The notes under the pieces were generated by a model, which was not told where the DNA came from, did no database searches, and saw only the letters and a program-made list of their open reading frames with translations. A DNA stretch of 64,000 bases, taken from the NCBI RefSeq assembly GCF_000177635.2, contig NC_014836.1, forward strand, positions 353,501 through 417,500. The letters are read 5' to 3'. The position numbers and the translations under genes were made by a program. The stretch comes from Desulfurispirillum indicum S5 (lineage in GTDB: Bacteria; Chrysiogenota; Chrysiogenetes; Chrysiogenales; Chrysiogenaceae). Shown in pieces: positions 9,125 through 18,992 of this stretch. Numbering within the stretch: the stretch's first letter is position 1; each line of letters begins with the position of its first letter.

Positions 9125-9168
9125 GGATATTCGAATATCCTTATATGTCATAATAAGGGCTATGGCAA
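9125..9168 (-). promoter_or_regulatory. promoter and palindromic operator of the arsR-desulfurase operon
   Basis: On the minus strand, TTGCCA (9163-9168) and TATAAG (9140-9145) are separated by 17 bases. A perfect 16-bp palindrome, GGATATTCGAATATCC, at 9125-9140 starts within the -10 hexamer and covers the expected start point, a typical place for an ArsR-family operator. The repressor gene begins 15 bases beyond the palindrome. Operator function is inferred. Confidence 0.7.
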
Positions 9169-9339
9169 GGAAGTTTCATGGCGAAAGAGAAAAAACCGCG
9201 CGCTTTCCCTAACGCTCATTGCTCATCGCCAGCCAGAGAGGCTTTCTCCGGCGGTTTTGATCTTTGCTGGTAGCGAGCAGCAGGCAGTGTGTGGGAGGCA
9301 AGGCGCCCGTTCAGGTTGAGGATTAGAAGTGGGTTGCTT

Positions 9340-9960
9340 TCAACTCTTTATTTCTTGGTGTTTTGGTGGGCTTTGCGTGACACTTGTCCCCGTCTTTTCT
9401 GTGTCCTGACTCTCAGGCGTTTTCACCTGGCAGAATCCCTGGGCTGGCACATCCAAAGCGGCGTTGAACTTGCTGGAGAGGTTCTGAAAGGCAATAAGGC
9501 CGGTGAGCTCCACCAGCGCGTCATCGTCAAAGTACATCCGCAGCCGCGCCATCAGATCATCACTGACCTGCCCATCGGTGCGGGTTATGGCTTCGGTGTA
9601 CTCCAGCACCGTCCGCTCTTTTTCATCAAACAGGTCGCTTTCACGCCAGCCACTCAGCGCTTCCACCTTGTCCATGCTGCTGCTGCGCCTGGCCAGGGTA
9701 GCGGAGTTGATATCCACGCAGAAGTGGCACCAGTTTATCTGGGATACCCGCACGGTGACCAGGGAACGCAACACGGGATCGATGGGGGATGAGCGGCGAT
9801 CAAGCACGCCGTAGAGTATAGCCACGGCGGCGAAGAGTCTGGGCACCCGGCCCCAGAGCAGGCCCGGTTGCAGTACGCTGCCATAGCGGCGTTTCTGGCT
9901 CCAGAAGAAGGGTTTCAGCCACCAGGGATAGGCATTCAGTGGCTTGGTGGGTATGTGCAT
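9340..9960 (-). CDS. carboxymuconolactone decarboxylase / AhpD-like protein
   Basis: The 206-residue product has the AhpD/CMD core, with a CxxC pair in INWCHFCVDINSATLARR near residues 80-97. In AhpD such a pair is a peroxidase/thiol-disulfide site, but the histidine usually following it is an asparagine here. The start at 9960 is chosen because AAGGAG lies seven bases before it. It is the third gene of an operon after the radical SAM and DUF3047 genes, 13 bases from the latter. The hydrophilic C-terminal 40 residues are poorly conserved in kind. A redox role is likely; the substrate is unknown. Confidence 0.8.
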   Translation of the reverse strand: MHIPTKPLNAYPWWLKPFFWSQKRRYGSVLQPGLLWGRVPRLFAAVAILYGVLDRRSSPIDPVLRSLVTVRVSQINWCHFCVDINSATLARRSSSMDKVEALSGWRESDLFDEKERTVLEYTEAITRTDGQVSDDLMARLRMYFDDDALVELTGLIAFQNLSSKFNAALDVPAQGFCQVKTPESQDTEKTGTSVTQSPPKHQEIKS

Positions 9961-9973
9961 ATGGTTCTCCTTT

Positions 9974-10654
9974 TCATGGGCAATACTCCTGTGGATCGGC
10001 ATGGGAATCTGCGGCTAGCAATCGAATATCGGCGTACCAGGCGCGGGCCTGGCTGCCGGTATTGTCAGTATCGGTCATCAGGGCAATGGCGCCAGCTTTT
10101 GGAGGTATGCTTCCAAATATTTCCCGGTAGTCCTGGTAGACATTGCGGCACTGGGTAATCCAGGTTCCGGCATGCTGGTTGCCACTTTGCACGGCTACCA
10201 TACGGGCATTGCTGAAGAAGGGGTTGGGTACCACCTGCCCCTGGGGCAAATGGTTGGCCCAGATATAGTTGATACTTTTGGTATTGGGGCGAAACCAGTG
10301 GGGAAAGACCACATACACCCGTGCTGCGTAGTCGTCCCCGGCTTTGGTCAGGGCATTGCCATCGGGGATGATGTTTTCCACCTTCCAGCGCCACTGCAGA
10401 ATGGGGTATGTGGCGAGATCAATCTCAACTTCATGCACCAGGCCCGATGCCTGGTTCTGGCTGCTGGCCTGCAATGCCAGCGTTCCTTCCTCTTCCACCA
10501 GCTCATAATGGGTGGGGCTGGTGCCGCGAAACTCCTGGGCTTGCCACTGCGGGCTGATACCGTCCTGTATACTCCCAAAGGGCAGGGGAATAGATGAAGC
10601 CCCGAAGGCAGCTGAACCCAGGAGAAACACCAGGGCCATGGAGCCGACTCTCAT
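9974..10654 (-). CDS. exported DUF3047 family protein
   Basis: The 226-residue protein begins with a signal-like stretch (MRVGSMALVFLLGSAAFGAS) and then fits the DUF3047 family: a beta-rich region with PILQWRWKVE, GDDYAARVYVVF, SINYIWANHLP and a C-terminal IALMTDTDNTGSQARAWYADI. The family has no assigned function. The start is fixed by a four-base ATGA overlap with the radical SAM stop; any longer reading would overlap that gene further. In my recollection of genomes, DUF3047 genes recur beside ArsS-type radical SAM and TVP38 genes, as here. Confidence 0.75.
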   Translation of the reverse strand: MRVGSMALVFLLGSAAFGASSIPLPFGSIQDGISPQWQAQEFRGTSPTHYELVEEEGTLALQASSQNQASGLVHEVEIDLATYPILQWRWKVENIIPDGNALTKAGDDYAARVYVVFPHWFRPNTKSINYIWANHLPQGQVVPNPFFSNARMVAVQSGNQHAGTWITQCRNVYQDYREIFGSIPPKAGAIALMTDTDNTGSQARAWYADIRLLAADSHADPQEYCP

Positions 10655-11625
10655 GCGATGGCCCCGCCACAGGAGCTGCCCGCCCCGGCGGTGCAGCCGA
10701 AGCAGTGCGAGGCGGTGGCGATGGAGCGGGGGATCTGCTCCAGGTTTTGCACATCCCAGATATGCAGAGGTGTACCACCTATGGGCAGGCCTGCCATCTG
10801 GTTGAAGTCGCAGTCGTAGAGGCTGCCATCCCAGGCTACTGATACTTGCTGCATGCACATAAGGTTGTGGGCGGCCGCAGGGTTGAAGTTGTCCACCAGC
10901 AGCTGCATATAGTCGTCATACTGCCCGTGCTGTCGCAGGTGGCGGGCGTAGCGGGTGACGGGAATATTGGTAAGAGTGTAGAGATGGTTGAAGAGGATGC
11001 CGTAGTGCTGGGCCAGCTGCTGACGGTAGGATTCCTCCAGTGCCGACTGGCTGGGGGGCAGGTGGGCGCCGCCGGGGTTATACACCAGGTTCAACTTCAG
11101 GCTGCTGCCCGGCTGGCCATAGCCCAGTCCATTGAGCAGGTGCAGCCCCCGTATGCTTTTGTCAAAAACACCTTCGCCCCGCTGGCGGTTGACGTTGTCT
11201 TCCAGGTAGCAGGGCAGGGAGGCGATGACTTCCACACCATGTTCGGCCAGAAAGGCGGCGGTATCTTCCTGCCCGGGTTCAAAGAGCACACTGAGGTTGC
11301 AGCGATGCAAAAGCGTTCTGCCCATGGCATGCACTGTGCGCACAAAGGCCCGGAAGTGGGGATTTAATTCCGGCGCGCCCCCGGTGATGTCCACGGTGTG
11401 CACTCCAGGAGCATTCTGCAGCAGCTCCACCAGTCGCTGGAAAGTGGTGGCCTCCATCATCTCGCTGCGCAGCGGACCAGCTTCCACATGGCAGTGGGTA
11501 CAGGACTGGTTGCAGACCTTGCCTACATTGATCTGCAGGGTAGTGATGGGCTGACGTTTGATGGCAATTCCATAGGTATCAAGAACATGCCCAAACGTGG
11601 GAATATGGCACTGCAGACTTGGCAT
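10651..11625 (-). CDS. arsS: radical SAM protein, arsenosugar biosynthesis ArsS family
   Basis: The product has the radical SAM cluster motif CNQSCTHC (C-x3-C-x2-C) near residue 42, followed by the SAM-binding VDITGGAPELN, and a C-terminal cysteine-rich region (LMCMQQVSVAWDGSLYDCDFN, then CFGCTAGAGSSCGG). This layout matches the ArsS group, which in cyanobacteria adds a deoxyadenosyl group to dimethylarsenite with ArsM as partner. Some relatives use selenocysteine, but all codons at those sites here are cysteine. The start at 11625 (MPSLQCHIP) has GGAG eight bases upstream. No arsM is in the window, so an arsenosugar product is uncertain. Confidence 0.8.
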   Translation of the reverse strand: MPSLQCHIPTFGHVLDTYGIAIKRQPITTLQINVGKVCNQSCTHCHVEAGPLRSEMMEATTFQRLVELLQNAPGVHTVDITGGAPELNPHFRAFVRTVHAMGRTLLHRCNLSVLFEPGQEDTAAFLAEHGVEVIASLPCYLEDNVNRQRGEGVFDKSIRGLHLLNGLGYGQPGSSLKLNLVYNPGGAHLPPSQSALEESYRQQLAQHYGILFNHLYTLTNIPVTRYARHLRQHGQYDDYMQLLVDNFNPAAAHNLMCMQQVSVAWDGSLYDCDFNQMAGLPIGGTPLHIWDVQNLEQIPRSIATASHCFGCTAGAGSSCGGAIA

Positions 11626-11704
11626 ATGAGCTCCGGGTAATAGTTTTCCTGTATATTCGCCATTTAATAAGGAAAAGTTACAGCATAAGTAACTCTTCAC
11701 GGTG

Positions 11705-11814
11705 TAGCAGCACTTGCGCCCGCATTCCTCCCGGAGACACTCGCTTTCATCCGTGGCTCGAGTCTCCGTTGCTCGCCATCCGGGCTCGCTCTCGGAATAC
11801 TGGCGCTCCTGCTA
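11705..11814. repeat. imperfect long palindrome in the 349-base arsS upstream gap
   Basis: The gap 11626-11974 has no convincing gene. It contains a 110-base imperfect palindrome bounded by TAGCAG (11705-11710) and CTGCTA (11809-11814), with inner matching pairs GCGCC/GGCGC (11716-11720 with 11802-11806), ATTCC/GGAAT (11724-11728 with 11794-11798) and GGAGAC/GTCTCC (11733-11738 with 11762-11767). It may be a terminator or mobile hairpin relic between the oxoprolinase and arsS units. The rest, 11815-11974, is GC-skewed with no clear feature. Confidence 0.45.
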
Positions 11815-11974
11815 AAATATTACTGTGAGACCGTGAATGGTTGCCAGCGAAATTATTCCACCTTGCGTCTTGAGTAAGCGGAGCGAACGGGAGTGAGATA
11901 CTCTTGTTGCCTTTCTTTGAGCTTTTGAGAGCTTTGCGTGGGGTACTGCCTTTTCCCATCTCGGCTTTTTCCGC

Positions 11975-14900
11975 TCAACCAGCGCCAAATCCTCCGCCTC
12001 CCGGTGTCTGTACCACAACCACATCACCCTTTTGCATGGTGGCTTTACCGGTGCTCAGCAGCACTTCTTTCGTGCCGTCGCGGCGCTCCACCCAGCAGTG
12101 GCCGGTGGCTCCATTGCTTCCGCCCTGCAGGCCGCTGGGGGCGACCTGGTGGCTGTTGGCGAGGATGGCGACTTCCATGGGCTCCAGGGTGCGGATGCGC
12201 CGCTCGGCGCCATTGCCGCCTTGCCACGTGCCTGCGCCTCCCGATCCATGGCGAATGGAGAAGCTTTCCAGCAGGACGGGGAAGCGGGTTTCCAGGATTT
12301 CGGGGTCGGTGAGGCGGCTGTTGGTCATGTGGACGTGGACGGCGCTGGCGCCGTGAAAGCCGTTACCGGCTCCAGCTCCGCCACAGAGGGTTTCGTAGTG
12401 CTGGTAGCGGCTGTTGCCAAAGGTGAGGTTGTTCATGGTGCCCTGGCTGTTGGCCAGTACGCCCAGGGCGGCGTAGAGGGTATCGGTGATGACCTGGCTG
12501 ACTTCCACGTTGCCGGCGACGACGGCGGCGGGGTAAGTGGGGCTGAGCATGGAGCCCTGGGGGATGATGAGCTGGATGGGCTTGAGGCAGCCGTCGTTGA
12601 GGGGGATATTGTCCTGCACGAGGGTGCGCAGGGCGTAGAGCACGGCGGCGCGGGTGACGGCGCGGGGCGCGTTGAAGTTGCCGGGCTGCTGGGGGGAGCT
12701 GCCGGTGAAGTCGACGGTGGCGCTGCGATGGTGGCGGTCGACGCGGATGGTTACGCGGATGCGGGCACCGCAATCCATGATTTTTTCCCACTGGCCATCT
12801 TCCAGGACGTGGAGCACCCGGCGCACCTGCTCCTCGGCGTTGTCCTGCACGTGCTGCATATAGGCGTGGACGACGGGCAGGCTGTAGTGGTCGACCATTT
12901 TATGGAGTTCCCGCACGCCGCAGTTGTTGGCGGCGATCTGGGCTTTGAGGTCGCTGATGTTCTGGTCGGGGTTGCGGGCTGGGTGAGCACCGCTGCTGAA
13001 GAGTCGGCGCACTTGCGGTTCCAGCAGTTGGCCGTCCCTGACCACCTGGAAGTTGGTGATCAGGACCCCTTCGTCTTCAATGGCCCGGCTGTCGGGGGGC
13101 ATGGAACCGGGGGTAATGCCACCGATATCGGCGTGGTGGGCGCGGCTGGCCACATAGAAGAGAATTTCGGCGCCGCTGTGGTCAAAGACGGGGGTGACCA
13201 CGGTGACATCGGGCAGGTGGGTGCCGCCCTGGTAGGGGTCGTTGAGCATATACACATCGCCGGGCCGCATGGTGCCCTGGCGCTGCTGAAGAATGGCCCG
13301 TACGCTTTCGCCCATGGAGCCAAGGTGCACGGGCACGTGGGGAGCATTGGCCACCAGGGCGCCGCCATGGTCGAAGATGGCGCAGGAGAAGTCCAGGCGT
13401 TCCTTGATGTTGGCGGAGCTGGCGGTCTTTTCCAGGGTGGTGCCCATCTGCTCGGCGATGGACATGAAGAGGTTGTTGAACACTTCCAGCATGACCGGGT
13501 CCACCTCCGTGCCCACGGCGTACTGCCGGGGGCGCGCCTGATAGCGCTCCAGGATGATGTGTCCCTTGGGGTTGACGCTGGCCTGCCAGCCTGGCTCCAC
13601 CACGATGGTGCCCACCGGCTCCTGAATAATGGCCGGGCCCTGCAGGCAGTGGCCGGGCTGCAGGTACTGGCGGTCATGGACGGGGGTGGCGTCGTGAAAG
13701 GTGCCCGCCATGAAGGTGCGCACCAGGTCCAGGGGCTTGGGGAGTGGGCCTGCGGGGGAAGGAAGGTCGGGTTCGTCCTGCAGGCTGGCGCTTCGGCTGA
13801 TGACTTCCACCACGGCGGCACTGACCAGCAGGGGCGTATCGGGGGTGCAGAAGCCAAACTGCTGCTGATGGAGGGCTTCGAAGCCATGGCGAATGGATCC
13901 GACGCTTCCGAAATCCACCAGCAGGGAGGTGTCGGTACCCTGGTAGCGCACCAGCAGCTGATGTCGGCTGTGGATGCTTTCCGGCGCGGCTCCCTGATCC
14001 AGCAGCTCCCTGCGGCCCTGCTGTTCCAGTTCATGGATGACCTGTTGCAGGCGCTCGCACAGGGTGGGGCTCAGGGGCTCCTCCACGGTGGCTTCGCCGA
14101 TGGTGGTCATGTCGGCCAGACCCATGCCATAGGCGGACAGAACTCCGGCCAGGGGATGAATCAGCACCCGTGGCATGCCCAGGGTATCGGCCACCAGGCA
14201 GGCGTGCTGGCCTCCGGCTCCGCCGAAGCAGTTGAGGGTGTAGTGGGTGATATCGTGGCCGCGCTGTACGGAAATGCGTTTGATGGCGTTGGCCATGTTT
14301 TCCACGGCGATCTTCAGGAAGCCTTCGGCCACCTCTTCGGGGCTGCGTGCATCGCCGGTGGCCGCGCGGATCTGCCGGGTCAGCTCCTGGAAATGCTCGG
14401 CGACAATTTCGGCATCCAGGGGCTCGTTGCCATGGGGGCCGAAGACGGCGGGGAAGAAGCGGGGCTGCAGCTTGCCCAGCATGACGTTGATATCGGTGAC
14501 GCTCAGGGGGCCACCGCGCCGGTAGCAGGCGGGGCCGGGGTCGGCTCCGGCGGAATCGGGGCCGACCCGGTAGCGGGAGCCATCAAAATGGAGGATGGAG
14601 CCGCCGCCAGCGGCCACGGTGTGAATGGTCATCATGGGGACGCGCATGCGCACTCCGGCGATGACGGTTTCAAAGCTGCGTTCCAGTTCGCCGCTATAGT
14701 GGGAAACATCGGTGGAGGTACCCCCCATGTCAAAGCCGATGACCTGGTCGTACCCCGCAATGCGGGCGGTGTGAATGCAGCCCACAATGCCGCCCGCCGG
14801 GCCGGACAGAATGGCGTCCTTGCCCGCAAAGCAGCGGGCATTGGTCAGGCCGCCATCGGATTTCATGAACTGCAGGCGGGTGTTGCCAAGGGCGGCTGCC

Positions 14901-15589
14901 ACCCGGTTGGCGTAACGCCGCAGGATGGGGGAGAGGTAGGCATCCACCACAGTGGTATCGCCCCGCCCCACAAACTTGATGAGGGGGCTGACCTGGTGGG
15001 AGACACTGACCTGGGGAAAACCCAGATCGCGGGCGATCCGGGCTACCTGCTGTTCGTGGCGGGGAAAGCGGTAGCCGTGGAGAAAGGCGATGGCACAAGA
15101 GCGCAGTCCACTGTTATATGCCCGCTGCAGCGCGTTTCGCACCTGCTGTTCGTCGGGGGCCTGCAGCACGGTGCCGTCGGCCATGATTCGCTCATCCACT
15201 TCCACCACATCGCCATAGAGCAGTTCTGGCAGGGCGATTTCCAGGGCGAAGATATGGGGACGGGCCTGATAGCCAATGCGCAGGGCATCGGCAAAGCCTT
15301 TGGTTATCAACAGGAGTGTGGGCTCGCCCTTGCGCTCCAGCAAGGCGTTGGTGGCGACGGTGGTGCCCATTTTCACCGCGTCGATGTGTTCGGGGGGAAT
15401 GGGGGCAGTGGTGTCCAGGCCCAGCAGGTCGCGAATGCCCTGGAGGGCGGCGTCATCATAGTGGCCGGGATTTTCAGAAAGCAGCTTGCGGGTGAGGATG
15501 GAGCCGTCTGGTGTGCGGGCGATGACATCGGTGAAGGTGCCGCCCCGGTCGATCCAGAACTGCCACTGTCTGGGGTTGCTTGGGTTCAT
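11975..15589 (-). CDS. 5-oxoprolinase / hydantoinase A-B fusion protein
   Basis: The 1204-residue protein joins a HyuA-type half ([14 protein letters not shown] at the N-terminus; [33 protein letters not shown]) to a HyuB-type half from about residue 700 ([58 protein letters not shown]). That is the full layout of ATP-dependent 5-oxoprolinase, which opens 5-oxoproline to glutamate in glutathione or peptide salvage; N-methylhydantoinase or acetophenone-carboxylase-like activities cannot be excluded. The start at 15589 has GGAG eight bases upstream. It stands alone in its unit. Confidence 0.88.
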   Translation of the reverse strand: MNPSNPRQWQFWIDRGGTFTDVIARTPDGSILTRKLLSENPGHYDDAALQGIRDLLGLDTTAPIPPEHIDAVKMGTTVATNALLERKGEPTLLLITKGFADALRIGYQARPHIFALEIALPELLYGDVVEVDERIMADGTVLQAPDEQQVRNALQRAYNSGLRSCAIAFLHGYRFPRHEQQVARIARDLGFPQVSVSHQVSPLIKFVGRGDTTVVDAYLSPILRRYANRVAAALGNTRLQFMKSDGGLTNARCFAGKDAILSGPAGGIVGCIHTARIAGYDQVIGFDMGGTSTDVSHYSGELERSFETVIAGVRMRVPMMTIHTVAAGGGSILHFDGSRYRVGPDSAGADPGPACYRRGGPLSVTDINVMLGKLQPRFFPAVFGPHGNEPLDAEIVAEHFQELTRQIRAATGDARSPEEVAEGFLKIAVENMANAIKRISVQRGHDITHYTLNCFGGAGGQHACLVADTLGMPRVLIHPLAGVLSAYGMGLADMTTIGEATVEEPLSPTLCERLQQVIHELEQQGRRELLDQGAAPESIHSRHQLLVRYQGTDTSLLVDFGSVGSIRHGFEALHQQQFGFCTPDTPLLVSAAVVEVISRSASLQDEPDLPSPAGPLPKPLDLVRTFMAGTFHDATPVHDRQYLQPGHCLQGPAIIQEPVGTIVVEPGWQASVNPKGHIILERYQARPRQYAVGTEVDPVMLEVFNNLFMSIAEQMGTTLEKTASSANIKERLDFSCAIFDHGGALVANAPHVPVHLGSMGESVRAILQQRQGTMRPGDVYMLNDPYQGGTHLPDVTVVTPVFDHSGAEILFYVASRAHHADIGGITPGSMPPDSRAIEDEGVLITNFQVVRDGQLLEPQVRRLFSSGAHPARNPDQNISDLKAQIAANNCGVRELHKMVDHYSLPVVHAYMQHVQDNAEEQVRRVLHVLEDGQWEKIMDCGARIRVTIRVDRHHRSATVDFTGSSPQQPGNFNAPRAVTRAAVLYALRTLVQDNIPLNDGCLKPIQLIIPQGSMLSPTYPAAVVAGNVEVSQVITDTLYAALGVLANSQGTMNNLTFGNSRYQHYETLCGGAGAGNGFHGASAVHVHMTNSRLTDPEILETRFPVLLESFSIRHGSGGAGTWQGGNGAERRIRTLEPMEVAILANSHQVAPSGLQGGSNGATGHCWVERRDGTKEVLLSTGKATMQKGDVVVVQTPGGGGFGAG

Positions 15590-15662
15590 GTCTGTCTCCG
15601 GTGAAGTTTCTTCCGGTGCCTGACTGTACCATGGACGGGCGCTGCTGAAAATTCCCCGACGC

Positions 15663-15693
15663 AAAAGGCCCTGAATCTTTACGATTCAGGGCC
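15663..15693 (-). terminator. intrinsic terminator after tRNA-Ser
   Basis: An 11-bp perfect stem (15667-15677 with 15683-15693, loop of five bases) is followed on the minus strand by TTTT. It lies 14 bases beyond the encoded CCA of the tRNA and ends that transcript. Confidence 0.85.
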
Positions 15694-15706
15694 GGGCTGT
15701 GCGTAA

Positions 15707-15796
15707 TGGCGGAAAAGGGGGGATTCGAACCCCCGATACCCTTGCAGGTATACACGCTTTCCAGGCGTGCTCCTTCAACCGCTCGGACACTTTTCC
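15707..15796 (-). tRNA. tRNA-Ser (anticodon GGA), CCA encoded
   Basis: Read leftward from 15796, the acceptor GGAAAAG pairs with CTTTTCC near the end, followed by discriminator G and an encoded CCA. The anticodon stem CACGC/GCGTG encloses the loop CTGGAAA, giving anticodon GGA for UCC and UCU codons. A long variable arm (TATACCTGCAAGGGTATC) marks a class II serine tRNA, and the T loop GGTTCGAATCC is standard. Its promoter and terminator are both visible. Confidence 0.95.
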
Positions 15797-15813
15797 ATAT
15801 TGACAGCCTGCGA

Positions 15814-15841
15814 ATTATACAAATTTTTTCTGCCGGTGCAA
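15814..15841 (-). promoter_or_regulatory. sigma-70 promoter of tRNA-Ser
   Basis: On the minus strand TTGCAC (15836-15841) and TATAAT (15814-15819) are 16 bases apart, and the tRNA begins 18 bases past the -10 hexamer. The consensus -10 is strong. Confidence 0.75.
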
Positions 15842-15903
15842 TGAAAAAATGCGTGCCGTCTGCCAAGTCCTTTTTACAGCATGAAAAAAAACGTTCAATC
15901 TCC

Positions 15904-15932
15904 TTGACAGACCCCACGGGGTTTGATAACTT
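15904..15932 (+). promoter_or_regulatory. probable promoter of the str/ribosomal operon
   Basis: A consensus TTGACA at 15904-15909 is followed 17 bases later by TAACTT (15927-15932); GATAAC at 15925-15930 is the alternative -10 with shorter spacing. Transcription would start near 15938, giving a leader of about 65 bases before rpsL. Confidence 0.6.
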
Positions 15933-15950
15933 CCGTAGGTTTTTTGCACA

Positions 15951-15983
15951 CGGCACAAGTGCGTCTTGTGCCGGGATTTTTTT
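15951..15983 (+). terminator. terminator-like hairpin in the rpsL leader (possible attenuator)
   Basis: A perfect 9-bp stem (15951-15959 with 15965-15973, five-base loop) is followed within three bases by a run of seven T at 15977-15983. No gene upstream on this strand needs a terminator, and the hairpin lies between the likely promoter and the rpsL ribosome site (GGGAGG near 15990). This is the arrangement of a transcription attenuator for the long ribosomal operon. Confidence 0.65.
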
Positions 15984-16004
15984 GATGTAGGGAGGTAACT
16001 ACGG

Positions 16005-16379
16005 ATGCCAACAATTAATCAGTTGGTCCGCAAGAACCGTCAGTTGCAGTTGTCCAAGACGGGCTCACCTGCCCTGAAGAACTGCCCCCAGAAGCGGGGA
16101 GTGTGTACGCGCGTGTACACGACGACGCCCAAGAAGCCGAACTCGGCGCTGCGTAAAGTAGCTCGTGTAAGGCTCACAAACGGCATCGAAGTGACGTCGT
16201 ACATCCCCGGTATCGGGCACAATCTTCAGGAGCACTCGGTTGTCCTGTGTCGTGGCGGCCGTACCAAAGACCTTCCCGGTGTTCGGTACAAGGTCATTCG
16301 CGGCGCGCTGGATACGGCGGGCGTCAATGGTCGGCTTCAGTCGCGTTCCAAGTATGGCGCGAAAAAGCCGAAGAAGTAA
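16005..16379 (+). CDS. rpsL: 30S ribosomal protein S12
   Basis: The 124-residue protein of the decoding centre begins [13 protein letters not shown] and has the [14 protein letters not shown] and [16 protein letters not shown] motifs. Both lysines where streptomycin-resistance changes usually occur are wild type. It is the first gene of the str set, preceded by GGGAGG nine to ten bases before the ATG and by a possible attenuator. The length is normal. Confidence 0.98.
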   Translation: MPTINQLVRKNRQLQLSKTGSPALKNCPQKRGVCTRVYTTTPKKPNSALRKVARVRLTNGIEVTSYIPGIGHNLQEHSVVLCRGGRTKDLPGVRYKVIRGALDTAGVNGRLQSRSKYGAKKPKK

Positions 16380-16402
16380 CTGTCGTTTTGAGGAGTTGAG
16401 GA

Positions 16403-16876
16403 ATGCCTAGAAGAAGAGTGCCGGAGAAACGGGAAGTACTGCCTGATCCCATTTACGGGAGCGTGCTGGTTTCCAAGTTCGTCAACCGCTTGATGCGGGA
16501 CGGCAAGAAGAGCGTGGCCGAGAGTATTCTCTACGGTGCGCTTGACAAGGTGAAAGAGCGATTTGGTGATGACGAGGCCCTGAACGTTTTCCAGCAGGCG
16601 GTGGAAAATGTGAAGCCGGCTCTGGAAGTCAAGTCGCGTCGCGTCGGTGGAGCAACTTACCAGGTTCCCGTTGAAGTGAAGCCCCGTCGTCAGGAGACAC
16701 TGAGTATCCGTTGGATCATTGCCTATGCCAAGAAGCGCAAGGGCAAGGGTATGGTTGAAAAACTGGCCAACGAGATTACAGATGCGTCAAAGAGTTCCGG
16801 GGAAGCTGTGAAGAAGCGGGAAGACACTCACAAGATGGCGGAAGCAAACAAAGCGTTTGCCCACTATCGCTGGTAA
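16403..16876 (+). CDS. rpsG: 30S ribosomal protein S7
   Basis: The 157-residue protein starts [16 protein letters not shown] and nucleates the head of the small subunit on 16S rRNA. The [15 protein letters not shown] and [15 protein letters not shown] blocks are typical. It lies 23 bases after rpsL and 13 bases before the TTG start of fusA, whose ribosome site (AAGGAGAGG) overlaps its stop codon. Confidence 0.98.
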   Translation: MPRRRVPEKREVLPDPIYGSVLVSKFVNRLMRDGKKSVAESILYGALDKVKERFGDDEALNVFQQAVENVKPALEVKSRRVGGATYQVPVEVKPRRQETLSIRWIIAYAKKRKGKGMVEKLANEITDASKSSGEAVKKREDTHKMAEANKAFAHYRW

Positions 16877-16889
16877 GGAGAGGATTCAA

Positions 16890-18965
16890 TTGGCTAGAGA
16901 GATTTCACTGCAAAACACGCGCAACATCGGCATCATGGCCCATATTGATGCAGGAAAGACGACGACAACCGAGCGTATTCTTTTCTACACCGGCGTAAGC
17001 CACAAGATTGGCGAAGTGCACGATGGCGCGGCGACCATGGACTGGATGGAGCAGGAGAAAGAGCGCGGGATTACGATCCAATCCGCTGCAACGACCTGTT
17101 TCTGGAAAGAAAACCGCATCAATATTATCGATACTCCAGGACACGTGGACTTCACCGTAGAGGTGGAACGGTCCCTTCGCGTTCTCGATGGCGCTATCGC
17201 CGTGTTCTGCTCTGTCGGTGGTGTGGAGCCCCAGTCTGAGACTGTGTGGCGCCAGGCGGACAAGTACCATGTACCCCGCATGGCCTTTGTAAACAAAATG
17301 GATCGTATTGGCGCGGATTTCTTCCGTGGCGTGAAAATGATCCGTGAGCGCCTGGGGGCGAACCCTGTTCCCCTGTGCCTGCCCATTGGTGCCGAGGACG
17401 AGTTCCGCGGTATCGTTGACCTGGTGCAGATGCGCGGTATCGTCTGGAATGACGAGACCATGGGCGCCAAGTATGACATCATTGATATTCCCGCTGATCT
17501 GCAGGAGCAGGCAGAGGAATATCGTGAGAAACTCCTTGAAGCAGTTGCCGAGGTCAATGACACCCTTCTTGAAAAATACCTGGGCGGAGAAGAACTCTCC
17601 CTGGAAGAAGTGAAAGCGGCTATCCGCAAGGGAACCATTGACCTGTTGTTTACTCCAGTGCTGTGTGGCTCATCCTTCAAAAACAAGGGTGTGCAGACAT
17701 TGCTGGATGCGGTTATCGATTACATGCCGAGTCCTGTCGATATCCCCGCCATCAAGGGCGTGGACATGCAGGGTGAGGAAATCGAGCGCCATGCTGACGA
17801 TACCGAGCCCTTCAGCGCTCTGGCATTTAAAATCATGACCGACCCCTTTGTGGGAACCCTGACCTTCTTCCGCGTTTACTCCGGTGTGCTCCAGAGTGGC
17901 TCCTATGTGCAGAACAGCACCAAGGAAAAAAAGGAGCGCGTTGGTCGTCTGCTGAAGATGCATGCCAACAAGCGTGAAGAGATCAAGGAAGTGTATTCCG
18001 GTGATATCGCTGCTGCGGTTGGCCTGAAGTACACCACCACCGGGGACACCCTGTGCGATCCCGATAAGCTGGTTATCCTGGAGTCCATGGTATTCCCGGA
18101 TCCCGTTATCTCGGTTGCCATTGAACCCAAGACCAAAGCGGATCAGGAAAAGCTGGGTATTTCCCTGCAGAAGCTGGCCCAGGAAGATCCAACCTTCCGC
18201 GTGAACAGTGATCTCGAAACAGGTCAGACGATCATCTCCGGTATGGGCGAACTGCACCTGGAGATCATCGTAGACCGCCTGCTGCGCGAGTTCAAGGTAG
18301 ATGCCAACGTGGGCGCTCCTCAGGTTGCCTACCGTGAAACTATTCGCAGCACGGTTTCCCAGGAGCACAAATACGCCAAGCAGACTGGTGGTAAAGGTCA
18401 GTATGGCCACGTGTTTCTGCGTATCGAGCCCCTTGAGCCCGGCGCTGGTTTTGAATTCATTGACGAGATCAAAGGCGGTGTTATTCCCCGCGAATACATC
18501 CCTGCTGTCGAGAAGGGTATTGTCGAAGCTCTGGACAGTGGCGTCATGGCCGGCTACCCCATGGTCGATGTGCGTGCTGCCGTATACGACGGCTCCTATC
18601 ACGATGTTGACTCCTCGGAGATGGCGTTCAAGATCGCAGCCAGCATCTGTTTCAAGGAAGCGTGCCGCAAGGCCAGCCCTGTGCTGCTTGAGCCAATCAT
18701 GGCCGTCGAGGTGGTGACACCCGAGGACTACATGGGCGACGTTATGGGCGACCTTAACTCCCGCCGTGGTCGTATCGAAGGAATGTCAGACCAGGCAGCC
18801 GCCAAGGTCATCAAGGCAATGGTTCCTCTGGCCCAGATGTTCGGATATGCGACAGATCTGCGCAGCGCCACCCAGGGTCGCGCCGCGTACAGCATGCAGT
18901 TCGATCACTATGAGGAAGTTCCCAAGAACATCGCTCAAGAAATCATTGAGAAGGTGAAGGGGTAA
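16890..18965 (+). CDS. fusA: translation elongation factor G
   Basis: The 691-residue GTPase catalyses ribosomal translocation. G motifs are AHIDAGKTT near residue 18, DTPGHVDF and NKMDR, followed by domains II-V. The start is a TTG at 16890 ([14 protein letters not shown] read from M), set by AAGGAGAGG six bases upstream; a longer reading would run into rpsG. Unlike many bacteria, the next gene is rpsJ, not tuf. Confidence 0.97.
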   Translation: MAREISLQNTRNIGIMAHIDAGKTTTTERILFYTGVSHKIGEVHDGAATMDWMEQEKERGITIQSAATTCFWKENRINIIDTPGHVDFTVEVERSLRVLDGAIAVFCSVGGVEPQSETVWRQADKYHVPRMAFVNKMDRIGADFFRGVKMIRERLGANPVPLCLPIGAEDEFRGIVDLVQMRGIVWNDETMGAKYDIIDIPADLQEQAEEYREKLLEAVAEVNDTLLEKYLGGEELSLEEVKAAIRKGTIDLLFTPVLCGSSFKNKGVQTLLDAVIDYMPSPVDIPAIKGVDMQGEEIERHADDTEPFSALAFKIMTDPFVGTLTFFRVYSGVLQSGSYVQNSTKEKKERVGRLLKMHANKREEIKEVYSGDIAAAVGLKYTTTGDTLCDPDKLVILESMVFPDPVISVAIEPKTKADQEKLGISLQKLAQEDPTFRVNSDLETGQTIISGMGELHLEIIVDRLLREFKVDANVGAPQVAYRETIRSTVSQEHKYAKQTGGKGQYGHVFLRIEPLEPGAGFEFIDEIKGGVIPREYIPAVEKGIVEALDSGVMAGYPMVDVRAAVYDGSYHDVDSSEMAFKIAASICFKEACRKASPVLLEPIMAVEVVTPEDYMGDVMGDLNSRRGRIEGMSDQAAAKVIKAMVPLAQMFGYATDLRSATQGRAAYSMQFDHYEEVPKNIAQEIIEKVKG

Positions 18966-18992
18966 CCCCCCTTCTGAAGAGGATAGTAAGCT

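Noticed and set aside
9196-9339. A terminator in the gap downstream of the AhpD-like gene
   Set aside because: Partial pairing around 9229-9257 exists but the stem is broken and no T run follows on the minus strand.
12032-15604. A 1190-codon open frame antisense to the 5-oxoprolinase gene
   Set aside because: It mirrors the codon structure of the high-GC gene opposite, is rich in Gly, Ala, Val, His and Asp repeats typical of antisense frames, and has no family motif.
16857-16889. An upstream ATG start for fusA, and similar long starts for rplW and rpsD
   Set aside because: They overlap the previous gene and lack a ribosome site, while the downstream starts give normal family N-termini.
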